From Lamellibrachia satsuma (lineage: Eukaryota; Annelida; Polychaeta; Sabellida; Siboglinidae), in the NCBI GenBank assembly GCA_033239005.1, contig BSQZ01000081.1:577209-641208 (forward strand): a stretch of DNA of 64,000 bases, read 5' to 3'. The number at the start of each line of letters is the position of its first letter. Positions within the stretch are counted from its first letter, which is position 1. The notes beneath the pieces are model-generated. The model saw only the letters and a list, made by a program, of their open reading frames with translations. It was not told the DNA's origin and did not search any database. This document shows, piece after piece, positions 51,845 through 62,836 of the stretch. The position numbers and the translations under genes were made by a program.

Positions 51845-52160
51845 GGTCAGATAGTACATGTGTTAGCATAGCAATTAGAACGTCGGAATCACAATCGAAA
51901 GAATCCGAATTCGAATATCATATTTTGCAGTTTCGTTCACCCCACGTTGCCACTGTTCACACAGCTGTAATTGAATTGAATGCATGACTAAAGTTTTCGC
52001 GCAATAATTGCGGCGTTGCAAAATGTTTCCCAGATACGTCAAGCTGCCGTTGGAATGAACAGATCTGCCAGTGATGAGGTGTAAAGCCTGGATACCGGCC
52101 TCTATTAGAACGTACCTTTATCCAGATACTAGTGGAACATAACAATAACAATAAAATCCA
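51845..52160 (+). mobile_element. tRNA-derived SINE (likely)
   Basis: tgttagcatagcaattagaa resembles an A box, and gaattcgaatatc about 45 bases on resembles a B box, with a plausible anticodon-arm region between (cggaatcacaatcgaaag). A ~200-bp body follows and the element ends in an aacaataacaataaaa tail. Confidence 0.5.
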
Positions 52161-52347
52161 AGCTCAGCACCAACTCAACACTAACAAGGAGTGAGTTCCA
52201 CGGGGTCGATGCAGCAACTGAAAAGTTCTAGTTCCAACATTTATTTTAACACTGGGAACAAAAAGTAGAATAGAATTAGATGATCGAAGCTGTCTGGGCT
52301 GTCTTGCAGGAGTGAGCAGTGAATGTAAATATGCAGGTTGCTTTGAT

Positions 52348-52640
52348 GAAAGTGCTTGATGGGTAAGTGCTTGATAGGTAAGTGCTTGATGGGTAAGTGC
52401 TTGATGGGTAAGTGCTTGATAGGTAAGTGCTTGATAGGTAAGTGCTTGATAGGTAAGTGCTTGATGGGTAAGTGCTTGATGGGTAAGTGCTTGATGGGTA
52501 AGTGCTTGATGGGTAAGTGCTTGATAGGTAAGTGCTTGATAGGTAAGTGCTTGATAGGTAAGTGCTTGATGGGTAAGTGCTTGATGGGTAAGTGCTTGAT
52601 GGGTAAGTGCTTGATAGGTAAGTGCTTGATAGGTAAGTGC
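52348..52640. repeat. 15-bp tandem array with repeated splice-donor word
   Basis: About 19 copies of agtgcttgatgggta or agtgcttgataggta. Each junction reads GGTAAGTG, a consensus 5' splice donor. The two variants run in blocks of two to four, a higher-order pattern. The open MGKCLIGKCL frame is a repeat artefact. Confidence 0.97.
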
Positions 52641-53384
52641 GCAGGTCTTAAAATAATGTCAAAAAAATTTTACACGTTGAAGTTTCAGAATGTTCTTGAG
52701 AGCAATATTATGATAACGGGAATTGCAGCAGTCAATTCTACTGCTAACAAGAGCGACTACAATAGTTTTGGTGACAGCAAAATACATATACCGGCGAACA
52801 TGATGAAGGTCACGAATGTGTTAAAAGCAGCATCGATAAGTTTGTGAAATATGCTGTCTAAAATAAAAAATTATTATCAAAGGTGACTCCTAAATTCCGA
52901 GCTGAGACGGCCAGTGTCATATTCTGGCTCAGAAGTACATTGTGTGCTAAATTAATTCGCATTCATTGTGTTGGATGTGAGCGGTTTGTAGATATAACGA
53001 AACCAATCCACCCAGGCGTCGTAGGCACTTCATATCGACTTTGTGTACAGAGTAGGTCGATGAAACGTGATGATTTTCTTTCAATGATACGTAATGTGTG
53101 TGTTCATGCAATAAATGTTGATGCCTGACCAGCCGACCACCGCAGCTTGAAGTTAGGATGGCAATAATGGGTTTGCACTATGTCAATATGAATATACCAG
53201 AAGACAACTATGAATGGACGTTTAATTTCCTTCCTTACAAAGTATGGTCATCACTTATTGGAATCCTGCCCTATGTCCACAACATTTATTTGTGGTCGAA
53301 TCATTAAACGTGGACATCAACAATAGTTCTTACAATTGTACATTCTCGTAAATGACTTTTGATATTATTACCACGCAACAACTA
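52641..53384. other. Unassigned DNA
   Basis: Two short frames (52,640-52,847 and 52,883-53,128) are open but carry no recognised motif. Confidence 0.4.
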
Positions 53385-53870
53385 CAAAGGAATCTCCATG
53401 CTCAGCATAGTGGGTAATTTTTTTGTCCGTGGTTTGCTCAACGGATTGCAGAAACTGGCTACGCGTGTCTACCCATAGTGACAACGCGGCTCCAGAACTG
53501 GAAGATCCGCCATCGACATGTCATTCTCCCTGCGACAATTGCGCGAGAAATTTAGGGAACAGAGGAGACCACGGTGCATCGCCTGTGTCGATCTGACAAA
53601 GGCTTTCACCTGGTCAGCAGAAGAGAACCCTTTACACGCCTCGAGATGATTGGATGTCCCCCGACTTTGCTGAGTATGACTACCTGATTCCACGATGACA
53701 TGCATGACACAGTGCAGAATGACTACCTGATTCCACGAAGACATGCATCACACAGTGCAGTATGACTACCTGATTCCACGAAGACATGCATGACACAGTG
53801 CAATATGATTACCTCATTCCACGAAGACATGCATCACACAGTGCAGCACGATGGATCATCTTGCATACTG
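53385..53870 (+). mobile_element. LINE reverse transcriptase fragment with internal amplification
   Basis: The plus strand encodes GISMLSIVGNFFVRGLLNGL then QKLATRVYP, and in other frames KFREQRRPRCIACVDLTKAF (family IDLTKAFD around the first catalytic aspartate). It continues FHDDMHDTVQ, normally followed by a DGS motif, which is finally reached at 53,843 (QHDGSS). Between, the FHxDMHxTVQ segment is amplified four times. Dead. Confidence 0.8.
53672..53845. repeat. 43-bp tandem repeat inside an RT
   Basis: Four copies of actacctgattccacgaaga plus catgcatgacacagtgcagtatg. 43 is not a multiple of three, so it destroys the RT frame. Confidence 0.95.
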
Positions 53871-53875
53871 GATAC

Positions 53876-54181
53876 GTGGGTAATAATGAATGGATTCGCA
53901 TTAATACTTCAAGAAACTCATGTTTTAATCCAAACACCATTTTCAAAATACATCTGAAAAACGCGACGTATGAGAGTAACGAATTCGCGGAAAACTATTG
54001 TAGTAGGTTTGATAAAGGTGACGTGTTAGACAAAACCAGCCTGAGACCCATGATGGAACATCGCATTAGCCAATATAATTTCAAAGCCACACCCGAGATT
54101 GCGTTGACAAATTGGCTTGAATATGAAATAGATGGGTGTCACAAGAAGAATGTATCTGTCAAACCGTGTACACGAAACTAG
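53876..54181 (+). other. Open frame, possible LINE linker region
   Basis: A 100-codon frame following the RT fragment, with NSCFNPNTIFKIHLKNATYE and WLEYEIDGCHKKNVSVKP. The latter resembles the WTCLKYEIDGIIEKFVPL segment of the LINE at 60.9-61.4 kb, which lies before the RT in CR1/L2 elements. Weak evidence. Confidence 0.25.
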
Positions 54182-54184
54182 GAC

Positions 54185-54824
54185 ATGCGAACAACGGAAT
54201 TCAGAAATCCAATATACACTGAGAGAACAAATTAGCATCTAGTACAAAAATGGTGCCATGCGTACGAATAAAAGGAGAAAAGAAATGTTTGCGACAAGGT
54301 TGAGCAAAATAATATAACATCAGTTGGGTTTGTAATGGCATAGGTGGTAATTGGGCATTTGATTTTAATATTTACAAGAGAGAATATTACTTAACAATTA
54401 ATACCAGATATTATATTTGAGGACCTTAAATGAGATTTTTTGAGGGAGTATCTAGGATAATAAAGCACAATGAACTATTTTTTGTAATCACCCATAGCAA
54501 ATTGCTAAACGTATCTGTACGACAGCTTTGTTAACCATTTGCAAACAAGTGTTCAGTTGTCACTGACACATTGAACAGTTCCGCTCGAATGGAGCGAAGG
54601 TAACATTAAACATTTATTTAAAATTACTTGTGAAAGAGTGAATATAACATAAGGTGCTTATAAGTTTGTAAACAGGTTAATTAGGGACACGATTATAGCA
54701 GACTCCTTGTTACGAATCTGACTTCAATACGATAAATCCAGCTCAACATGAGTTCATAAAGGTAATGCGTAGACAATATTTTATGTTTTCTCATAATAAA
54801 TCACTGAGTGGGTAGATGGTGGGT
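54185..54824. other. Unassigned AT-rich DNA
   Basis: Nothing recognised. Confidence 0.5.
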
Positions 54825-55140
54825 TATCAGTTAATATATTATACTTAGATATGCAGAAAGCTTTTGCTAAAGTGCTACATCAAAGAATATTATTTTAACT
54901 AAGACCCCGGTGGAATCGGGATGGTATAATGGATAGAGAAACGACTGAGTGATAGTAGATGAGGAGGTTTCAAAATGGAGTTGACTGGAATAACAGAGGG
55001 ATGGACCGTACACGTACCACGTGACTTAGAAGATGGTGTCAAGCATATTACTTAAATCTGCGGACAGGACAGTATGTTTAAAGGAGATGGAGATAAACAA
55101 CTTTGAGTTTATTTAGACATATTATTCAAATTAGATGAAA
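54825..55140 (+). mobile_element. LINE reverse transcriptase fragment (CR1-like)
   Basis: The plus strand has LYLDMQKAFAKVLHQRIL, matching the conserved YLDFQKAFDKVPHxRL of CR1-type RTs, then KRLSDSR, followed by HVPRDLEDGVKHI, matching the family YINDLxxGxxSxI segment. The expected catalytic aspartate of the first motif is present (LDM); the second catalytic motif is degraded. Confidence 0.7.
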
Positions 55141-55820
55141 ATTTAGATGAAAATTTAGATGTTAATCAATAGTGGGATATGTAAGTTTCTATACATAGAA
55201 TATGGGAACATGGGCATAACTATTTATTAAGATATATTTTACCAGATATCGCCGTCTTAACGTCTTAGGCCACAGGGGAAATACTTTATATTGACATGAA
55301 CCTTTCAGAGCAACGTAAAATTGCAACATCCGAGGCCATTTTTCCAGTAGATACACAATAGTACATAGTAGGCGCCTTTTAGTAGAATTGTACATTTAGG
55401 CAATCATATGGTGAGGTGAACATGTTTTGATAGTGTGCCAATTGATCAAAGCCTCTTGTGATCAGCATCTTTGGTGTAGATGGGATCTGGCTGAAGTTAT
55501 TTGGCAATAATGTTTATAGTAATTATTCAATGAAAGGGTCGTGTGGCCCAAGTACATGTTGGACACATTATTGACATTTTGGTGATCAGCTTTGGACTAG
55601 TTAATAATCTAACTCACATTAGTCAGTGAGAAGCTACCGTAATCTACCAAATAAAAGGCCATGCTCATTTCATGTGTGTTCATGATTGAAATGTACGGTA
55701 TATTTTGTCACAAATCATATGGACAGATGGCTTATGTTTTAGCAAATTACAACTCTTAGGATATACATATTATGAAATATTGTATAACTACCAAGAAGAC
55801 ACACACCTAAGAAAGGTAGT
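55141..55820. other. Unassigned DNA
   Basis: Nothing recognised. Confidence 0.5.
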
Positions 55821-55821
55821 G

Positions 55822-56128
55822 AAACAAGAGGGCAAGTACAACGAAACAAGAGGGCAAGTACAATGAAACAAGAGGGCAAGTACAATGAAACAAGAGGGCA
55901 AGTACAATGAAACAAGAGGGCAAGTACAATGAAACAAGAGGGCAAGTACAACGAAACAAGAGGGCAAGTACAATGAAACAAGAGGGCAAGTACAATGAAA
56001 CAAGAGGGCAAGTACAACGAAACAAGAGGGCAAGTACAATGAAACAAGAGGGCAAGTACAATGAAACAAGAGGGCAAGTACAATGAAACAAGAGGGCAAG
56101 TACAATGAAACAAAAGGGCAAGTAAAAT
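55822..56128. repeat. 22-bp purine-rich tandem array, ~14 copies
   Basis: The unit is gaaacaagagggcaagtaca plus at (or ac). 22 is not a multiple of three, and each minus frame stays open for 120-131 codons; these frames are artefacts. Confidence 0.97.
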
Positions 56129-56214
56129 GAACATTGCAAATTGGATATGACAAAGTACTCATTTAAATAGTACATTATAAATTATATTGACTGTGTACAT
56201 GTTACCTGTATGAC

Positions 56215-56760
56215 TGTGTTTAACAATAAATATGACAGATATATGATAAGGGGTGCTGCAAACAGATAGGGGACGTTATTGGACTTTCTATGTAAGGCAT
56301 GCTGCAAACAGATAGGGGACGTTATTGGACTTTCTATTTAAGGCATGCTGCAAACAGATAGGGGACGTTATTGGACTTTCTATTTAAGGCATGCTGCAAA
56401 CAGAAATGGGACGTTATTGGACTTTCTATTTAAGGCATGCTGCAAACAGATAGGGGACGTTGTTGGACTTTCTATATAAGGTGTGCTGCAAACAGATAGG
56501 GGACGTTATTGGACTTTCTATTTAAGGCGTGCTGCAAACAGATAGGGGACGTTATTGGACTTTCTATTTAAGGCGTGCTGCAAACAGATAGGGGACGTTA
56601 TTGGACTTTCTATATAAGGCATGCTGCAAACAGATAGGGGACGTTATTGGACTTTCTATTTAAGGCGTGCTGCAAACAGATAGGGGACGTTATTGGACTT
56701 TCTATATGCCAGCGACTTCCTTGTCCACGTGGCACTTGGAGCTACCTGGCTTAGACGGCA
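56215..56760 (+). repeat. 46-bp satellite grown from a LINE 3' end, ~10 copies
   Basis: The flanks tatgacagatatatgataag on the left and cttccttgtccacgtggcac on the right correspond to consecutive parts of the LINE 3' end at 7,255-7,600 (attgacagatatctgataag and cttccttgtccacttgccac). The intervening segment is repeated as gctgcaaacagataggggac plus gttattggactttctatttaaggcat. Confidence 0.85.
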
Positions 56761-57595
56761 ATCTTGTTTTTAAAATCATGTTAAACCTGTGTAATTTCTT
56801 TCGACGAGTATGACAGGTCAGATTGGCATTAGCAGGATTGTTAATTTCACACAACAACTAAAATAATATGCCCAAGAGAAACCAAATGTTTAAAACATTA
56901 ACTAATATTTAAAAATAAACACACATTTTAGTATGTAATGAATTATGAATTCATGTATACGTTCTTGCGTACGTATTACTTATCACGCGTTGCGAGGATA
57001 ACGCTTTTGGCAAACAATGTTCCGTATCAACCAGGAATGCCTGGTACTTTCACAGTGAGCTGTTTTAGCAGAACTAGCAAAACAGAGGAAACGTGGGCGA
57101 TGCGCTTAACGACATTGCCTGCATCAGTTGTTTGCTAATCGATTTTCAATTGGAGGTTTTCTACGCAGTAGTCGCGTGAGACTAGGCCATCTCTCGCCAC
57201 ACTATCTTAAAAGCATCATCAGCGGAACTGAGTCATTTATTAATAGATAATGGATTTAGATTTAGATTATCACCTGGCGACCGTAATGTGACAATAACAC
57301 CGGATTCGTGACCAATTACGTTATTTCACTGAACTTGACTATGGTACACATTGGCCTGAAAATAGTTTATGAGTTATGAGTATCTCATTGCAGGAAATTG
57401 ACAGCGTGATAGCACGTTAGCTTTAGATCTCATAGTCATTTATCTCCGGAAGATTGTAATGGTGTTTTGACCAAGACAATCCTCAAACGAAGGGTTGCGC
57501 CGCAAAACAAACACAACATCGTTGGCAACACAGATAAAAGACGGAGATGAAGTTGGCTAGGTCACGCGTGTCGACTGTTCCTTGGTACGTGTGTT
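56761..57595. other. Unassigned DNA
   Basis: No gene or element signature recognised. Confidence 0.5.
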
Positions 57596-57596
57596 A

Positions 57597-57757
57597 CAAC
57601 CAGTAATGTAAGAATCGACCGGTAATGTAATAATCGACCAGTAATGTAATAAATCGGCTGGTAATGTAATAATCGACCGGTAATGTAATAAATCGTAATA
57701 ATCGACGGTAATGTAATAATCGACCGGTAATGTAATAAATCGACCAGTAATGTAATA
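57597..57757. repeat. ~18-20-bp tandem repeat
   Basis: About eight copies of gtaatgtaataatcgacc with length variants, immediately outside the left end of the large fold-back. Confidence 0.9.
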
Positions 57758-58038
57758 AAAATTATGATGATAATCATTATTATGATGATTATGTTAATAA
57801 TGATGATGTAGAAGGTGATGATGAGGGTGATGAACGATTATGACGTTGATGACAATTAAGGGGTCATCTTAGTGACGATGATAATACTGATGATGATTAT
57901 GACGACGATGATGATGATAATGATGATGATGATGATGATGATAATGATGATGAAGATGATAATAATAATTATGATAACGACGGTGATGATGAGGGTGATA
58001 CATGATTATGATGATGACGAGGAAGAAGATGAAGACAA

Positions 58039-58230
58039 TTAAGCGGTCTTAGTGATGATGATGATGATGATGATGACGAGGATGATGACAACGAGGGTGA
58101 TCATTATTACGATTATGCGGACGAAGACAATTACATCCTCAGCCTCATCATAATGCTCCTCCTCCTCCTCCTCATCTTCATCATCATCCTCATGTTCACC
58201 CTTATAACGGCTAGCCATGCTGACACCCAC
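58039..58230 (-). CDS. Small acidic plus transmembrane ORF, left arm
   Basis: From the second ATG (58,218), 59 codons: MASRYKGEHEDDDEDEEEEE, then HYDEAEDVIVFVRIIVIMIT and a run of Val/Ile/Leu, ending ITKTA and TAA. The layout is an acidic N-terminus and a single hydrophobic helix. The opposite arm carries a 53-codon counterpart with the same start, order and end. The GAT/ATC repeats explain the acidic and isoleucine runs, so chance from trinucleotide repeats is the main alternative. Confidence 0.3.
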   Translation of the reverse strand: MGVSMASRYKGEHEDDDEDEEEEEEHYDEAEDVIVFVRIIVIMITLVVIILVIIIIIIITKTA

Positions 58231-59039
58231 TCGACGTTCACAAACGTATGATTAACAAAGGAATCTCAGAACGAGTGAGCCGCATGTTTTCTGGGAGGAC
58301 ATATGGAATGCCGTTCATATAACCTCCCAGGTAACACACGGCAGTAACTACATGTTGGCAAACAATCGGACCGAGTCAGACAGAGTAGTAAGGAAGAAGG
58401 GGTGGTCGTAAAAAGGGTCACCTCAACAAATGAAAGAAGTAATCTACACCCAATTAAGGGATCATCTCAAACAAGTATTTAAGGGATCACTAAAAATGCT
58501 TAAAAAAGAAATACCTTATCATCATTTGATCAAATTAAGGGGTCATATCAAACAACTTAGGGGAAATCTCAAAATGCAATGTGACATTATATTAGAAGCT
58601 CAAGCTTAATCGCAAAAATAATAAAATAAGGGATCAGCTGAAACCATTATCTCAAAAATTAGTTAAGGGTAATTTGTTCATCTAAATGATTAAAGGGCAA
58701 CAAAAGTATTTTAAAATAGCACTAACATTAAGGGATTTTATCAAAAGCAAGTTAAAAGATAATGTAAAAGGAGTCATTAAGGGGTCATTTAATAATGAAC
58801 TAGCTGATTATCTCAACACATTATGGGTCATCTCATAAAATCAAATTGTCGTCTCGAAAAAAGTTAAATAAATTAAGGGGTCATCTCATAAAATTAATGA
58901 GTCTTCTCAAAAAAGTTTGGTTTGTCACAAAATATGTAAGAAAAAATTAACTAGCTAACTTGATCGTCTCAAAAAAATAAGGGATCATCTCAAACAAAAA
59001 TAAAGGTGTCTTCTCAAAAAAGTTAAGTGATCATAATAA

Positions 59040-59560
59040 AGAGGGTCATCAAAAACATGTAGTAAGAGGGTCATCTTAGACATGTAGTAAAAGGGCCATC
59101 TAAAACATGTAGTAAGAGGGTCATCTAAAACATGTAGTAAGAGGGTCATCTAAAACATGTAGTAAGAGGGCCATCTAAAACATGTAATAAGAGGGTCATC
59201 TAAAACATGTAGTAAGAGGGTCATCTAAAATGTGTAGTAAGAAGGTCATCTAAAACATGTAGTAAGAGGGTCATCTAAAACATGTAGTAAGAGGGTCTTC
59301 TAAAACATGTAATAAGAGGGTCATCTAAAACATGTAATAAGAGGGTCATCTAAAACATGTAATAAGAGGGTCATATAAAACATGTAGTAAGAAGGTCATC
59401 TAAAACATGTAATAAAAGGGTACTCTAAACATGTAGTAAGAGGGTCATCTAAAACATGTAATAAGAGGGCCATCTAAAACATATAGTAAGAGGGTCATCT
59501 AAAACATGTAATAAGAGGGCCATCTAAAACATGCAGTAAGAGGGCCATCTAAAAAAAGCC
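59040..59560. repeat. 25-bp tandem array, ~20 copies
   Basis: The unit is catgtagtaagagggtcatc plus taaaa. Its gggtcatct core is the same word that fills the fold-back arms, so the array grew from arm sequence. It is present only on the left. Confidence 0.95.
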
Positions 59561-60934
59561 TCTTATTTTACGTTTGAAGGTGATCGCTTTTTAATTTAAA
59601 AATACCCTTTAGTTTTGGGGATTACCTCGTAATTTCGTAAATTTTAAATGTATGCCTTAATTTTATATTTTGCTTGATTTTCCCTTAAATGGAAGCAAAA
59701 GGCAATTTTCTTGGGTTATTCACCTAAAAGAATGAATACAAACTAATATTTTGCAACCACAATCAACAATATCACGCCATTGCTTTCGATAAACCTACGT
59801 AGCGAATTCCTGCTAATGCATACAAGTTTTCCACACTTCCAACATATGGCGCTTGTTTTTTTAATGTATATTAAAATTTTTGAAATTACCCCTAAACTTT
59901 TTGAGAAAATCCCTTTATTTTATTACATGACCACTTAATGTTTTGAGACAATCAGCCAGTTCGTTTTAATCAACACGTCTATTTTTTAAAAGAACCATTA
60001 ACATTTTTGAGTAGACCCCTTTTTATGAGATGACCCTTTAATGTTTTAAGATGATCTTTTAATTTATTGAGACGATCAGTTAGTTCTTTTTTAACGAACA
60101 TTTACATTTAATGTGAAATAACACCTTAACTTTTTTGAGAACCTTTTTCTATGGAGATATCCCTTAATGTTTTGAAATGATCCCTGAATGAGTTGAGACG
60201 ATCCGCCAGTTCTTTTTAATATACACTTATATTATTATTTAACTTGTTTAAGAAGACCCCTTTATTTTATTCGATGACCCTATAATATTTTAAGATAATC
60301 TTTTAATGTATTGAGACTCTCGGCTAGTTCTTTTTTAATGAATATCTACGTTTTTTAAATGATCCTTTAACTTGCTTGTTTTGTGATCCCATAGCTTTTT
60401 TGAGAAGCCCCATTATTTTGTATGAGATAATCCCATATTTCTCAGACAATCAGTTACATCAGTTTTTAAATGATGCCTAACACTTTTTTTAAATCATCCT
60501 TTACTTTTGTAGAAGACTAATTTATTTTATTACATGACCCATTAATGTTTTGAGATGATCCATTAAGTTATGGTGACGACCAGCTTATTATTTTTTAATA
60601 AATCACCCCTTACAGTTTTCTTTAAGATATGTTAATATAATGTAATAAAAGAAACACAAATATAAGAAGGCCGTCTCATGTGTTTGTCCACGAATTATGC
60701 AAGAAAAATAGTTTAGACATTTAGTCTGAATCAACAGCCCACAGACGTACTGATCATACGTCGTAAATATCAATGGATGTTAGTTGCAATTAAAGGGGTT
60801 GTCTAAACAGTTAAGTGAGCAACTCAACATATACAATTTAGGGGTACATTTAAAAATTACGACATTAAGAGGTAATCCCCAAAACTAAAGTTCATCTTTA
60901 AATTAAAAAGTTATCACCTAAAAAACGTAAAATA

Positions 60935-61385
60935 AGAGGCTGATGCGACCTTATCTCGAACTTTGAGTTTACTCCTTACATAAGCATAGAAACTCTTGCT
61001 GTCATTTTTTATATTACCTGCCAATTTTTGTTCAAAGGTTCTCTTAGATTTTCTAATTTCGGTTGTAGCTAGGTTAAGTGCCTCTTTGTAGTTTGTGTAG
61101 TCTTCTACATTTCCAGTGTGTTTATATACCCTTCACATCATCTGTTTGTGAGCAAGTTTTCTAATAGCCTCTTTTGACAGGTGTTTCTTCCTGGACCTTT
61201 TCCCTTATTTCTTAATGGAACAAATTTCTCAATAATGCCATCAATCTCATATTTCAAACAAGTCCAGCATTCTGTTGCTGTCTTGTTCTTCAGCAAGTTA
61301 TTCCAATCTATATTTGCTAGATATGTTCTCATCACTTTATGTTTGCCTTTGTTGAAGTTCCTTCATTCCTTCCATTTGAGATAAC
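60935..61385 (-). mobile_element. LINE fragment (linker before RT), CR1/L2-like
   Basis: On the minus strand MMRTYLANIDWNNLLKNKTA, ECWTCLKYEIDGIIEKFVPL and, after frame slips, KRLLENLAHK-like words, VYKHTGNVEDYTNYKEALN and KSKRTFEQKLAGNIKN are the conserved endonuclease-RT linker of CR1/L2 elements. It sits off-centre in the fold-back and has no counterpart in the other arm. Confidence 0.8.
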
Positions 61386-62351
61386 CTCTTACATTTTCGA
61401 TGTGACTCCATAGCTTTTTGATGACCCCTTAAGTTTGTGTTTTCCTATGAATCCTTACGTTTAGATTTTCCTTAATTATATGAAGTGACTGATTCATTTC
61501 ATAACGATCAGCTAGGAAAGTTTTTAAATGACCCCTGTTTTTTATAATCCTTTACCTGGTTTGGGAAGAACCCACTATGTTACTAAATGATCCCTTAATT
61601 TGTAGAGACGATCAGCGGGTTCATTTGTATTGACTAGTTATATACGTTTTAATATGATCCCTGAACTTTATTTGAGAAGACCCATTAATTTTATGAGATG
61701 ACCCCTTAATTTACCTATTTTTTTCCGAGACGACCACTTGATTTTATGAGATAACCCCTATAATGTTTTAAGATGATCAGCTAGTTTATTATTAAATGAC
61801 CCCTTAATGAGTCCTTTTTAAATTATCCTTGAACTTGTTTTTGATAAGAAATCCCTTAATTAATTTTAGTCATATTTTAAAATACTTGGGTGCCCATTAA
61901 TCGTTTAGATGAACATTTTAGTTGACTGAAATTACCCTTAACTTTAATCTGCTGATCCCTTATTTTATTATTTTTGCGACTAAACATTTTCTAATATAAT
62001 ATCACATTGCATTTTGAGATTTCCCATAACATGTTTGATATGACCCCTTAATTTGATCAAATGTTGATCAGGTATTAAGCATTTTTAAGGGTCCCTTAAA
62101 TGATTGCTTGAGACGATCCCTTAATTGAGTGTAGATTACCTCTTTCATTTGTTGAGGTGACCCTTTTTAATGACCCCCCTTTTTCCTTACCTGTCTCGGT
62201 CCTATTGTTTGCCAACATGTAGTTACTGCCGTGCGTTACCGGGAAGGTTATATGAACGGCATTCCCTATGTCCTCCCAGAGAACATGCGGCTCACTCGTA
62301 TTGAAATTCCTATGTTAATCTTACGTTTGTGAACGTCGAGTGGGTGCTAGC

Positions 62352-62466
62352 ATGGCTACGCATTATAAGGGTGAACGTGAGGATGATGATAACGATGAGG
62401 CTGAATGTGTCATTGTCTTCGTCCTCATAATCGTAATAATGATCACCCTCATTGTCATCATCTTCG

Positions 62467-62497
<31 letters not shown>

Positions 62498-62513
62498 AAC
62501 TAAGACCGTTTAA
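62352..62513 (+). CDS. Small acidic plus transmembrane ORF, right arm
   Basis: 53 codons: MATHYKGEREDDDNDEAECV, then IVFVLIIVIMITLIVII, an isoleucine run, ending ITKTV and TAA. Counterpart of 58,039-58,230 in inverted orientation. The two differ by length of the acidic run and several substitutions yet keep start, frame and stop. Confidence 0.3.
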
Positions 62514-62605
62514 TTGTCTTCATCTTCATCCTCATCAGCATCATAACCATTCATCACCCTCATCATCATCTTCGTTATCATCATCATCATTATCGTCATG
62601 TGATG

Positions 62606-62836
62606 TATTCGTGCCCGCTTGGGCTGCCACACAGGGTAATTGTCTGACCCTATTATTGATATTACCGTACGTTTATACGCTGTTTGCTACTTTAATTTTA
62701 CATTGTGTGTGATAATGAAGGTATGTAGATTATGATGTTACAACTTGGAGGTGTCTGGTTGCCTGGATTTTAGTTATTTTATGTGACACCAGTTTTATAT
62801 TTGCCGCCCTATCGTCAATGAACTGGAATCGTCGCC
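62606..62836. other. Unassigned DNA between fold-back and LINE
   Basis: Nothing recognised. Confidence 0.5.

Larger units (their letters stand above)
57760..62605. mobile_element. Giant fold-back element (~4.8 kb)
   Basis: The left arm (57,760 to ~59,040) and right arm (~61,390 to 62,605) are inverted copies. From the outside in: GAT/ATC-rich tracts, a small ORF, a unique block (58,227-58,366 / 62,205-62,335, about ten differences over ~130 bases by eye), then dozens of copies of ttaaggggtcatctcaaaa facing inward. A nested inverted repeat (59,567-59,680 / 60,835-60,945) shares aggtaatccccaaaacta. A 25-bp array (59,040-59,560) and a LINE (60,935-61,385) are insertions. No transposase was recognised, so mobility is inferred from structure only. 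Confidence 0.8.

Noticed and set aside
55739..56175. Three overlapping ORFs of 122-131 codons
   Set aside because: The 22-bp array has no stops in any of the three minus frames.
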